From: JAILLW01 sp045640905
Lineage (GTDB): Bacteria; Bacillota; Clostridia; Lachnospirales; Lachnospiraceae
Direction: 5' to 3'
DNA length: 60,229 nt
NCBI GenBank assembly: GCA_045640905.1
Contig: JAZUFW010000035.1
Coordinates: forward strand, 1 to 60,229
In this document: one piece after another, positions 14,906 through 23,841 of the stretch
How the letters are laid out: the number at the start of each line of letters is the position of its first letter
How positions within the stretch are numbered: position 1 is the stretch's first letter
Position numbers and translations under genes: made by a program
The notes under the pieces: model-generated
What the model saw: only the letters and a program-made list of their open reading frames with translations
What the model was told of the DNA's origin: nothing
Database searches by the model: none

Positions 14906-16669
14906 TTAAAGTGTCACCGACATATTGCTTGAAAGAGAAACCGAACGACGCCTGTCTTTGCGCGCTACGATGATTTCACTGTCCTTATTCCGCAGCAAAG
15001 CAAAAATACCCATAAAGAAATAGTATCGATTGGTATAAGCTTTTTCATATATATCCTGCGGTATATCTATCTCAAATCCGCCGTCCTGCAATGATACATG
15101 AACGAGACCCAAAAAGTGTCTGCTGCCTTCACCGTCTTCATTAAATACCGGCACCCAATTCCGGACAAAGAGTAACAGCAAAAGCAACAGTCCCGCTCCG
15201 AGCAGGGAAGTCACACTCACGGTAATAACCTTTCCGGCAGGAGTACTGATAAATTCTCGGCATTTTCTGACCGCTTTCATAAATGCTCCTTCTTTATCGG
15301 ATTGGTTAATATCAAGGTTTTCCATCGGTTTGGCCATCGCCGTCGGCAGAGGAAGTTCCTTTATCTGTGTATCTGTCACCGGTTCTTCAAACATATCTTC
15401 CAATGGATAATCCTCCAAGACTATCTCTTCCGAGATATCCAAATTGTCTGCTGCTTTTTTTGTGCTTCCTGTGTTGTCATGATTATCATGAATATCTGTA
15501 TCCTCAGGCAAAAGAACCGGAGTCGGTGACGGACTTGCCGTAGGCCTTAACAGCGCCTCATTGTCGCCTTCATTTCCATGATTTTGATTATCTGTATTTG
15601 AGTTATCCGATTCCGAGCCGTTATCCGGCGCAGGCGTATATACATTGTTTACCAAAATAACTTCTTCGAAAGAAGTTTCGTTTGTTCCCGGAACGTCCAC
15701 CGAAACATGGATTTCGAATTTACCGTTAGCAGGCGTGGTAAAGCCTGTATTGTCTCCGATTACATTCCCTTCGCAATCCGTAAAGGAAATATCCACGGTC
15801 GAATCATCAATTTGATATTCTCCGTTTGATAAATCCACTATTTCGGCCGATAAACCTACTTCGGTTCCGCTTCCTTCATTGGTAAATATTACCTTTCCGA
15901 CTACCGGGTTTTCCGCATACGGGCATCCAATATCGTAACTGTCTATGTCTTCTTCGGTTTTACTGCAGGTAAAATCATACCTGTCGATAGTGCCCTCCAG
16001 ATTGCAGGAAGTTTCATAGTAATCAATATCTTCTTCCGTCATATTGCAACCGAGTACATAACCTTCAAGGGATTCGGTCGTCAGATTGCAGGTATATACG
16101 GGATATTGGTGCGTATAGCTGCTTTCAAAGCCACATACTTCACAGTATCGCTCCGAGCCTGAGCCTGTCGGTGCTCCGCAGTTTTTATGTTCATAAAAAA
16201 ACTGATACGTAACGTAGTCTATATCCGAACCGTGAATATAACAGGTTCCGTTTTGATACCCCAGCTTTTCTCCGCGTATCTTCCATACGGAACAGGTCTT
16301 GTACACAGTACAATTCTCGTCATGGACATGATATTTAGGGACATAGCATCCCCCTTCGGCTATAGGTGAACCCGTGTGTACATGATAATGAGGAACGGTG
16401 TAACAGCCGCCTGCCTCCGAAGGTGAGCCTTCATGCTCATGATAGTGAGGCGTATAGCATTCACCGCCTTCTTCCGTATTTCCTTTATGAACATGATAGA
16501 CGGGAACAGAGTAGCAACCGGTACCGGTCAGGGAATCTCCCGTATGGGCATGAGTAATAGCGAACTCGCAGACTGTATGTGCTTCCGAAGAATAAGCTTC
16601 CTGGCTAATCCCGAAAGCACTTCCGAAAGCCAGAATCAGAACCAGCAGAATTGATATTTTCTTTTTCAT
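14906..16669 (-). CDS. Secreted, membrane-anchored protein with His/Cys tandem repeats
   Basis: 587 residues, no named family recognised. Signal peptide about 1-24. Residues about 35-120 hold four to five units of about 20 residues with the pattern YHxHxGxxxxGGxCYxxP, giving paired His and one Cys each. A Cys-rich segment follows with CEVCGF, then four units of about 14 residues shaped CxxxExxIDxYxxxC. Then come a beta-sandwich-like domain (about 255-340), a Ser/Asp/Pro-rich linker and one transmembrane helix (about 490-510), with a 75-residue basic C-terminus. The His/Cys arrangement suggests metal binding or interchain disulfides, by inference. The ATG at 16669 is chosen for its signal peptide and the AAAGGA before it. 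Confidence 0.8.
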   Translation of the reverse strand: MKKKISILLVLILAFGSAFGISQEAYSSEAHTVCEFAITHAHTGDSLTGTGCYSVPVYHVHKGNTEEGGECYTPHYHEHEGSPSEAGGCYTVPHYHVHTGSPIAEGGCYVPKYHVHDENCTVYKTCSVWKIRGEKLGYQNGTCYIHGSDIDYVTYQFFYEHKNCGAPTGSGSERYCEVCGFESSYTHQYPVYTCNLTTESLEGYVLGCNMTEEDIDYYETSCNLEGTIDRYDFTCSKTEEDIDSYDIGCPYAENPVVGKVIFTNEGSGTEVGLSAEIVDLSNGEYQIDDSTVDISFTDCEGNVIGDNTGFTTPANGKFEIHVSVDVPGTNETSFEEVILVNNVYTPAPDNGSESDNSNTDNQNHGNEGDNEALLRPTASPSPTPVLLPEDTDIHDNHDNTGSTKKAADNLDISEEIVLEDYPLEDMFEEPVTDTQIKELPLPTAMAKPMENLDINQSDKEGAFMKAVRKCREFISTPAGKVITVSVTSLLGAGLLLLLLLFVRNWVPVFNEDGEGSRHFLGLVHVSLQDGGFEIDIPQDIYEKAYTNRYYFFMGIFALLRNKDSEIIVARKDRRRSVSLSSNMSVTL

Positions 16670-16693
16670 AAAAATCCTTTCATATATGAAACA

Positions 16694-16727
16694 AACCATT
16701 CGAATAAGCATACTTATCCAAATGGTT
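16694..16727 (-). promoter_or_regulatory. 15-bp inverted repeat just upstream of the His/Cys-repeat gene
   Basis: AACCATTCGAATAAG pairs with CTTATCCAAATGGTT around four bases, with two mismatches. It ends 25 bases before the start codon, next to the ribosome site. Flanking TATATG/CATATA could extend it. It could be an operator or a leader hairpin. Confidence 0.5.
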
Positions 16728-16834
16728 CACATATATATTTCAAATATACGATCCTGCTAAAGAAGTGTTTGTAGATTACCACACAAAAAAATAAAAAACA
16801 ATGCTTGATTTTTTCAAATCACGATTTTCGTGTT

Positions 16835-16864
16835 CTGACATTTTTCAAAGAAAGGTGCTATAAT
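16835..16864 (+). promoter_or_regulatory. Promoter of the carD-family gene
   Basis: CTGACA (16835-16840), 18-base spacer, TATAAT (16859-16864). The leader of about 30 bases holds GAGAGGG before the ATG at 16901. Confidence 0.65.
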
Positions 16865-16900
16865 ATAATCGGTGGGGGTTTTCGAGACTGAGAGGGTCAT

Positions 16901-17401
16901 ATGTACAAAAAAGGTGAATATATTATTTGCGGAAATAACGGTATCTGCGAAGTCGAGGGTATTACTACTCTTGATTTGGAAGGTATTGACAAAGAGCGTA
17001 AATTTTACCTGCTTAAACCTGTTTTTTCTAACGGCAGTACCGTTTACAGCCCTACCGATGTTGATGACGGTACGGTTCGCCCTGCCATGAGCAAATCCGA
17101 AGCCGAAGCCTTAATTAAGTCTATTCCTTCCATCGAAACAATTCCCATTGCAGATGAAAAAACTTTGGAGAAAACATATAAAGAATTAATCAGATCGTGT
17201 AATCCCAAAGCTTTGGTTCAATTGATCAAAACTATACGTTTGCGTAAAGAAAAACGGCTCCTTAAAGGATTTAAAGTCACAGCATTGGACTCCAGATACT
17301 TTAAGCAAGCCGAAGATTTTCTTTATGGCGAATTATCTGTGGTTTTGGGCATATCAAAGGACGAAGTCAGGGATTTGTGTACCTGTGCGTCAGTTTCTTA
17401 A
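16901..17401 (+). CDS. CarD-family transcriptional regulator
   Basis: 166 residues, usual for CarD/CdnL. The N-terminal Tudor-like RNA-polymerase-interacting domain (about 1-60: GEYIICGNNGICEV, then KFYLLKPV, TVYSP) resembles the TRCF RID. A helical C-terminal domain (about 70-160) touches the -10 region of promoters. The family stabilises open complexes, notably at rRNA promoters, rather than reading an operator. It is a single-gene unit with its own promoter, converging on the kinase operon with only eight bases between stops. Confidence 0.88.
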   Translation: MYKKGEYIICGNNGICEVEGITTLDLEGIDKERKFYLLKPVFSNGSTVYSPTDVDDGTVRPAMSKSEAEALIKSIPSIETIPIADEKTLEKTYKELIRSCNPKALVQLIKTIRLRKEKRLLKGFKVTALDSRYFKQAEDFLYGELSVVLGISKDEVRDLCTCASVS

Positions 17402-17409
17402 TATTTGTA

Positions 17410-19899
17410 TTATCCCCTTAGGAATCTGACCTGTTTTTGCAATTCGTCAACAATTTCACTAACCAGTTCCGAGTCTCCCTCGTCAACGGCACCCTTTAAT
17501 CTTTCGATATTCTCCGTTATTTCAACAGGATATTCGTACTCATCTATTTCAGTTATTGCTTCATCGGCATTAGCCTTATTCATGTCGAATATTTCCAACC
17601 GAACCATTTCAAGCAGCGCCAAAACCTGCGGGAAGTCAATAACTGTCTTTTTCTTTTCTTCACCAAAATCCAGGACCTTGAGCTTTTCTTCAAAAGACCT
17701 GTAATAATTAATCATATACGGATATTTTTCATTGATAATTCCAAAATTTCTCTCCTTGGCGGCCATTTCAAGTTCCTTGGCACCTTCAGAGAGCATATCC
17801 ATACCCAATAATGCGGCCGAAGATTTTAACGCATGTGTCTTTATCCTGAACAATTCGGAATTATCCTCTTTTTCCAGGTTTGCTACATATGCATCCATAA
17901 CGTCGGCTTCCGAAGGAATTGATTTGTAAAAATCCTTCACGGTTGCATATAGAATCTCCTTGGTAGGCAGATGCTTGATTGCTTCAGCCCAGTCAATTCC
18001 GCGAATCTTAGGCAATTGCTCCTTCCACAGATTCGGATCTTCTCCGTTCTTTCGATCCGTAATGATCTTATAAGAAGGTATAAATTTCTTAATCAGTTTT
18101 TCCAACTCATTACCGAATATCGGCTTTGCCAGATATGCATCAAATCCATAGTGCTTATACTGCTCGTACAAACCTTTTCCGGCATTGGCTGTCAGCATAA
18201 TAACAGGAGTGTTTACGTTAGGATGAGTTGTATCTGCCTTGATTCTGTTAATAGTATCAATTCCATCCATTTCAGGCATCAAATGATCGAGGAAAATAAT
18301 ATCGTAAGTTTCCTTTGCAATCATATTAAGTGCCTTCATTCCGCTGTCAGCTTCATCCACATTAATCTTGGTTCGAAGCAAAAGCGACCTGAATACTCGT
18401 CTGTTCAGCGTATTGTCGTCTACAACCAAAAGCTTTACCGTCGGTGCCGTAAATGTTGATGCATTCGGCTTATCCTGTTCTTTTACGTAAGCATTAAAGT
18501 CACCTATTGAATCGTTGTTTACTATTCTTTGAACTACATCAAAAGAAAAGATAGAGCCTTCTCCGTATACGGACTGTACCTCCAGATGGGAGCCCATCAG
18601 TCTAAGCAGGTTATTGGTAATGTTCATACCAAGGCCTGTTCCTTCAATGTTTCTGTTTCTGCTTTCCTCGATTCGTTCAAAAGCAATGAACAGACGATTT
18701 ATATCTTCTTCTTTTATGCCTATTCCGGTATCCTTTACTTCAAAATGAAGGTTCATCAGATCACCTCTGAATTCACCGTCAACGGATAACTTAATGAATC
18801 CTTCGTGAGTATACTTAACGGCATTTGACAAAAGGTTAGTCAAAACCTGCTTGATTCTGACATCGTCCCCGTAAAAGCACGAAGGCAGCATCGGATATAC
18901 CTCTACGTAAAAATCAAGCTGCTTTGCCTCGACACGGGGCTTAATAAGCGAGATTGTATCATAAAGCATCTCTTCCAGTTTGTACTCTACCGGGAATATA
19001 TCCATCTTTCCGGATTCCATCTTGGACATATCCAATACATCGTTAATAATGCTGTACAAAGATTGAGCAGCCTGCGCTATATCATATGCATATTGCTTGG
19101 TCTGATCGTCGCCGGTCTCTCGCAATATCATTTCATCCATTCCCAAAATGGCATTAATCGGTGTTCTGATTTCATGTGAAATATGTGCGATAAACGACGA
19201 CTTTGATTCATTGGCCGAATTGGCACGGTCACGTTCATACTGAAGCTGTTCAATCAGCAGCTGGTCCGGATTCTCGATAATAACATATAATGTCAACATT
19301 CCGAATGTAACCGCAGCAGCTGTAGTAATATTGTAAAAATCAAGCAACTGAATCAGCATCATTATTCCCACTCCGAGAACGGAAACCGACGAAGCTATCA
19401 AAGATTTTTTATCAGTCTTTTTCCAGTTAACCAGCAACAAATATACGCAGTCCAGCAGATAGACAAATATGGTCACATGTATAACGATAACGGGAAATCC
19501 CGTCGAGTTATACCAGTTACCCACGTCTACATATTCGATTTTGTTAAAAATAACAAGGAGCGCCGCAACCAGTATCGGAATATTCCAGAATTTCCTGATT
19601 TTGGTTTCAATCTCCATGTGCTGTGCAAACATTGAAACACGCAAATAGAAATGAAATCCGCACGTAAACAAGGCCAGCGTAATAAGGTACCCCTTATTAA
19701 TCCAGTCATACACAACTCCGTGCGCCGAAACAAAATATGCAAACAAAAAATCCAGGACAATGTTTGCAAACGCTACAGCAGTGAGCGCTTGGTATACAAT
19801 ATGAGTTTTTGTCTTTCTTCTTTTGGCGGAATAATAGTTGATTATGATAAAGAACAGAACCAACATACATCCCACTTCAAGTCTCAGGGCCTGTGTCAT
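17410..19899 (-). CDS. Hybrid histidine kinase with REC and HPt domains
   Basis: 829 residues. Seven or so membrane helices (1-205) form an uncharacterised sensor. Then come a HisKA domain with the phospho-acceptor H242 (HISHEIRTP), an HATPase with N box LLSNAVKYTHEG, DTGIGI and GTGLGM (about 355-455), a receiver with D538 (IIFLDHLMP), and an HPt domain with H689 (KTHALKSSAALLG). The full His-Asp-His chain implies a phosphorelay to a separate response regulator, which is not in the window. Its ATG overlaps the upstream kinase stop (ATGA). The two kinases are paralogous, but only this one has an HPt. Confidence 0.92.
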   Translation of the reverse strand: MTQALRLEVGCMLVLFFIIINYYSAKRRKTKTHIVYQALTAVAFANIVLDFLFAYFVSAHGVVYDWINKGYLITLALFTCGFHFYLRVSMFAQHMEIETKIRKFWNIPILVAALLVIFNKIEYVDVGNWYNSTGFPVIVIHVTIFVYLLDCVYLLLVNWKKTDKKSLIASSVSVLGVGIMMLIQLLDFYNITTAAAVTFGMLTLYVIIENPDQLLIEQLQYERDRANSANESKSSFIAHISHEIRTPINAILGMDEMILRETGDDQTKQYAYDIAQAAQSLYSIINDVLDMSKMESGKMDIFPVEYKLEEMLYDTISLIKPRVEAKQLDFYVEVYPMLPSCFYGDDVRIKQVLTNLLSNAVKYTHEGFIKLSVDGEFRGDLMNLHFEVKDTGIGIKEEDINRLFIAFERIEESRNRNIEGTGLGMNITNNLLRLMGSHLEVQSVYGEGSIFSFDVVQRIVNNDSIGDFNAYVKEQDKPNASTFTAPTVKLLVVDDNTLNRRVFRSLLLRTKINVDEADSGMKALNMIAKETYDIIFLDHLMPEMDGIDTINRIKADTTHPNVNTPVIMLTANAGKGLYEQYKHYGFDAYLAKPIFGNELEKLIKKFIPSYKIITDRKNGEDPNLWKEQLPKIRGIDWAEAIKHLPTKEILYATVKDFYKSIPSEADVMDAYVANLEKEDNSELFRIKTHALKSSAALLGMDMLSEGAKELEMAAKERNFGIINEKYPYMINYYRSFEEKLKVLDFGEEKKKTVIDFPQVLALLEMVRLEIFDMNKANADEAITEIDEYEYPVEITENIERLKGAVDEGDSELVSEIVDELQKQVRFLRG

Positions 19900-21740
19900 T
19901 TAATATACTTCCGTATCATGTTTTCCAATTCTTCGGGGATAATAGGCTTAGCCATAAAGTCATCAAATCCCTCATCCATATACTGCTCTTTGGCTCCGCT
20001 TACGGCGTTTGCCGTCAGCATGATGACCACCGCATCTTTCGACATATTGCCTTCAATCAGTTTCAGATTATGGAACGTCTCAATACCATCCATGTCGGGC
20101 ATCATATGATCCATAAAAATGATGTCATACTTATTCTTTCGAACCATATTTAGGCATTCCGGTCCGGATTCGGCTTCATCTATCTTTAACTTGGTCTGTT
20201 TCAACAAACCGATAAATACTTTTCTGTTTATGGCATTGTCATCGACAACCAGAACTTTGTTTTCGGGTGCTTCAAACGATTTCTCGTATGTATACGTTTC
20301 TGCCAGATCATACTTGCCGCTACGGAAATCTCCCAGATTTGTATCGTCCCATATTTTCTGGCTGATAACAAATGAGCTGGTAGTTCCTTTTCCATATTCA
20401 CTCTCTATATCAAGGTGCGACTTCATCAAATCCAGAAGCTGCATCGTAATAGTCATTCCCAAACCGGTTCCTTCGATATTTCGGTTCTTGTCGGCATCAA
20501 ATCGTGCATATGCCTGAGCAATCTTTTCAAGATCCTCTTCCTTCATTCCGATACCGGTATCACTGATTTCAAAGTGCAAATCTGCCGTATTGTTGTCATT
20601 TCGTGTACCAGTCAAAGACAGTTTAACGGTACCCTTATTTGTATACTTCATCGAATTGGACAAAATATTCGTCAGTATCTGCTTTATTCTGACTTCATCT
20701 CCGACATAACCTGCCGGAATGTCAGGATCTGCTTCAACCACAAAGGTCAGATTTTTGTCATCCGCCTTCAACTGCATCATATTAATCGTATCATTAAGGA
20801 GGCTGCGCATGTTGTAATTAACCGGCAGAATCTCCATTTTACCGGATTCCATCTTTGACAGATCCAGTATCTCATTAATGATTCCGTGAAGGGTCGACGC
20901 TGCAGTCTTTATATCATAAGCGTACTGTCTGATGTTTTCTTCGTTGGTCTCACGAAGAATCATCTCATCCATTCCCAAAACAGCGTTAATAGGCGTACGA
21001 ATTTCATGCGATACGTTCGCTATGAAATCCGATTTTACGGAATTGGCCTTGTCAGCTCTTTCTTTTTCGATGCTCAACTGCTCAATCAACTTAACATCGG
21101 AATTTTCCAAAGTCAGATAAAAAGACACAATCATAATGCAGACAGCCCAGCATACCATGAAGTCATGCGGCATAAGTACCTGAACCGTGAAGCACAAAAT
21201 CTGCGCCGAAAAAGCCAATATAACTATTTTTTTACGTTGGGGATTAATATATTTCCTGAAATGAATAAAAAGCAGGGCAAGAAATGCTTCGTATATCAAA
21301 AGCAACACAAAAATCAGATAAATCGCTTTTGAAAAAACAATCGAATCGCCATCAACCCTGATGGAAAAGATTGGGGAAAAAAGTATCGTAAACAGTAGCA
21401 AAAATACTATTACTCCCGTCCAATTTCCGATTTTTTTCTGAGAGGGAAGATTGGCATTAATCAGATTTTTGACAAACAAAAATCCAAAGAACAATACACT
21501 CATCAAAGAGAGTACAAATGCTTCCAAGCATACAACGAGCCCCATGGCTGTCATCACTCCCGGGGTTGCGGCGCAATAAGAAGCGTACATTTCCAACAAA
21601 AGATTTATTATCGAAAAAAACAGGAGTCGGGAAAACACGACTCTGACAGGAGAACCTTTCCTGTCAGAATCCATGTACGTCATTATGGAAACAAATATTA
21701 CAATGATTAAACATATTATTTCCGATGATATTGACGGCAT
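19896..21740 (-). CDS. Hybrid histidine kinase with REC, no HPt
   Basis: 614 residues. A hydrophobic sensor of about six to seven helices (5-215) leads to HisKA with H245 (NVSHEIRTP), HATPase with ILSNSMKYTNKG, DTGIGM and GTGLGM, and a C-terminal receiver with D544 (IIFMDHMMP). It ends at the receiver, so it needs an HPt from elsewhere; the only visible one is in the next gene, which overlaps it by 4 bases. The start at 21740 is chosen because AAGGAG sits eight bases upstream. It is 33 bases after the hydrogenase-like receptor gene, so all three are probably one transcript. Confidence 0.92.
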   Translation of the reverse strand: MPSISSEIICLIIVIFVSIMTYMDSDRKGSPVRVVFSRLLFFSIINLLLEMYASYCAATPGVMTAMGLVVCLEAFVLSLMSVLFFGFLFVKNLINANLPSQKKIGNWTGVIVFLLLFTILFSPIFSIRVDGDSIVFSKAIYLIFVLLLIYEAFLALLFIHFRKYINPQRKKIVILAFSAQILCFTVQVLMPHDFMVCWAVCIMIVSFYLTLENSDVKLIEQLSIEKERADKANSVKSDFIANVSHEIRTPINAVLGMDEMILRETNEENIRQYAYDIKTAASTLHGIINEILDLSKMESGKMEILPVNYNMRSLLNDTINMMQLKADDKNLTFVVEADPDIPAGYVGDEVRIKQILTNILSNSMKYTNKGTVKLSLTGTRNDNNTADLHFEISDTGIGMKEEDLEKIAQAYARFDADKNRNIEGTGLGMTITMQLLDLMKSHLDIESEYGKGTTSSFVISQKIWDDTNLGDFRSGKYDLAETYTYEKSFEAPENKVLVVDDNAINRKVFIGLLKQTKLKIDEAESGPECLNMVRKNKYDIIFMDHMMPDMDGIETFHNLKLIEGNMSKDAVVIMLTANAVSGAKEQYMDEGFDDFMAKPIIPEELENMIRKYIK

Positions 21741-21773
21741 TCCCAAAACTCCTTGGTGTTACAAATATTTCTA

Positions 21774-23699
21774 TTAATTTCTGATTATCTCAAGAGCATT
21801 CTTGACTTCATCAGCGGCGCGAATAACGTCGTTCGAAGATTCTGTAATCTTTTCGGTAGAATCTGAAAGAGCAACTGTTCTTTCTTTTACTTCGCCGATA
21901 ATATCAAGCAGCTTCTTTGTTTCGTTACGAACCTTTTCGATAGATTCCATAACACGGCTCTGGCTGGCTGATGAGCGGCTGGCCGTATTCTTTGAATCCT
22001 CTGCAAGAGAATTGATTTCGCTGGCAACAACAGCAAATCCTCTGCCGGCTTCACCTGCTCTGGCAGCTTCGATGCTGGCATTGAGTGCAAGAAGGTTGGT
22101 CTGGCTGGCGATAGCAACAACCTCTGCATTATTGTTGTTGAGTTCTTCGAGCAAGTTTGAAATTTCGTCCATTGCTTCATCCAATGAAGAACAGAACTCT
22201 GCAACATTCTGAACATCCGCCGTAATATCGGCAGTTCCCTTGGAATTGCTTTCGTTACCTGCTTTCATGGCATTAACGGATGCATACAAATCATCAAATA
22301 ATCCGTTTACCTTATTAACGGTTTCTTCGATGAGTTCCTGCTTATCACGAGTCTGCATTTGCTCTTTTTCGATAACCGAAGTCATTGACATAGCATTTTC
22401 CTTTTCCTTTTCAACTTCGGCCTTGATGTAATGGATACAGTTCTCTTTCTTGTTAAATCCGTTAAAGATTGCCGTAGCCATCAATTCACATGTTTCATAT
22501 CCGCAGCATTCGCAGTTAATCTTTCTTGATTCGGGAGTAGTCTTTAACATATCGTTATAGATATTGTTAAGTTCTGTTCTCGAAGGAACCTTGTATTCGC
22601 ACTGCTTTGATCTGTCAGTATATGAACGAAGGTAATCATTAAGATCAAGATCTGCAAACTGCTTGTTCAATTTAGCAAGTCTCTGAGCCGGAGTTAATTT
22701 TTCTCCCCAGGTACCCTTTGACTTAGATTCATGCTGAATTTTGCTGATTGCATATAAAGCGTCATCCTTTTCGGCATGGCTTTCTTCGACTGCTGTTCCG
22801 TACAAGCATCCCATTCCGCAGTTCAAAGCATCTATGAATAATTCTCTGTTAGTACATTTAGCAATTTCATCCTTATGCTTGTCGAGATAACGATATACGT
22901 GCTTTTCGCCTTCAATCTGTCTGATATATACATCACGTCCGAGGAACCAATATACGTTTTCTTTCAAACCGCCGGGCATGGGATAGATTGATCCGAGACC
23001 GTACTCGATTTCATCTGTAGCAAAAGAACCCTTAATGTGATTTTCTCTGACATACTTCATCAGGTGATCAAATGTTACATTGTAAGAAATTACTCCCTTT
23101 GTATTGGGATCATCAATTTCGTTCTTCTTTGCGATACAAGGGCTGATGAATGCCAATTTATCGGTAACGCCCATTTCCTTTCTCGCATAGATAGCGCCAC
23201 ACATCATGGGGCTGTGAACCGGGAACAATCTGGGCAGAAGCTGTGAAGCATATTTTTCGATATATCCTACAATAGCGGGACAAGGCTGTGAAATGCCTCC
23301 TACGAAATTGTACTTCTGAACATAATTAAGATAAGCCCATGTAGTAATGTCAGCTCCGAATGAAGTGCTGATTATTCTGTTTACTCCGAGGCTCTTTAAG
23401 CCACCCAGAACAGAGGTATATTCGCTGGGGTAATTAGCCTTGAATGCGGGAGCCAGCAAAATGGAAATCTTGACGCCCTTCTTAAGATCTGCAAAAAATC
23501 TTTCCGTATCATCGTTGAACTCTCTGGCTTTGTGTTCACATGCATCAATACATGCACCGCAGGCTATACATTTCTTTTCATCAACGACGATTTTGGCATG
23601 TCCGTTTTCTTCGGTAGCGACACATGCGCCCATGCAACTACATTCTCTGATGCACTTGTTACATCCGATACAGTTCTCATTGGTATAAACTAATCCCAT
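21774..23699 (-). CDS. FeFe-hydrogenase-like H-cluster domain fused to a chemoreceptor signalling domain
   Basis: 641 residues, no membrane helix. Two 4Fe-4S motifs (C10/13/16/20 and C44/47/50/54) precede an FeFe-hydrogenase large-subunit-like domain (about 75-330). It keeps four candidate H-cluster cysteines: C140 (SQPCPA), C188 (SPCIAKKNE), C294 and C298 (NCGMGC). In catalytic enzymes the first motif is TSCCP; here the proton-relay Cys is Pro, and the third motif lacks its Glu. A further cluster domain follows (C396, C399, C404, C421). Then comes an MCP coiled coil with the conserved tip (about 528-560: ASQTNLLALNASIEAARAG). This looks like a soluble redox or H2 sensor feeding CheA, not a working hydrogenase. 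GGAGGG precedes the ATG. Confidence 0.88.
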   Translation of the reverse strand: MGLVYTNENCIGCNKCIRECSCMGACVATEENGHAKIVVDEKKCIACGACIDACEHKAREFNDDTERFFADLKKGVKISILLAPAFKANYPSEYTSVLGGLKSLGVNRIISTSFGADITTWAYLNYVQKYNFVGGISQPCPAIVGYIEKYASQLLPRLFPVHSPMMCGAIYARKEMGVTDKLAFISPCIAKKNEIDDPNTKGVISYNVTFDHLMKYVRENHIKGSFATDEIEYGLGSIYPMPGGLKENVYWFLGRDVYIRQIEGEKHVYRYLDKHKDEIAKCTNRELFIDALNCGMGCLYGTAVEESHAEKDDALYAISKIQHESKSKGTWGEKLTPAQRLAKLNKQFADLDLNDYLRSYTDRSKQCEYKVPSRTELNNIYNDMLKTTPESRKINCECCGYETCELMATAIFNGFNKKENCIHYIKAEVEKEKENAMSMTSVIEKEQMQTRDKQELIEETVNKVNGLFDDLYASVNAMKAGNESNSKGTADITADVQNVAEFCSSLDEAMDEISNLLEELNNNNAEVVAIASQTNLLALNASIEAARAGEAGRGFAVVASEINSLAEDSKNTASRSSASQSRVMESIEKVRNETKKLLDIIGEVKERTVALSDSTEKITESSNDVIRAADEVKNALEIIRN

Positions 23700-23793
23700 A
23701 TACTACTATTCCCTCCTTGAAATTGATGTACATATGTTATCATAATTAACAATTTGTCTTTTAATTTTACCACATTTTTAGATGATTTTGTAC

Positions 23794-23834
23794 AAAAAAA
23801 TTAAGCCCGGACAAAAAAGTCCGGGCTTAAAAAT
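23794..23834 (-). terminator. Terminator after the isomerase gene
   Basis: TTAAGCCCGGAC (23801-23812) pairs with GTCCGGGCTTAA (23819-23830), with T/A tracts on both sides. It closes the minus-strand xylulokinase-isomerase unit and insulates the receptor operon downstream. Confidence 0.9.
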
Positions 23835-23841
23835 TAATGTC

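Noticed and set aside
21774..23699. Catalytic FeFe-hydrogenase
   Set aside because: The proton-relay Cys and the Glu of the third motif are missing, and the protein ends in a chemoreceptor domain.
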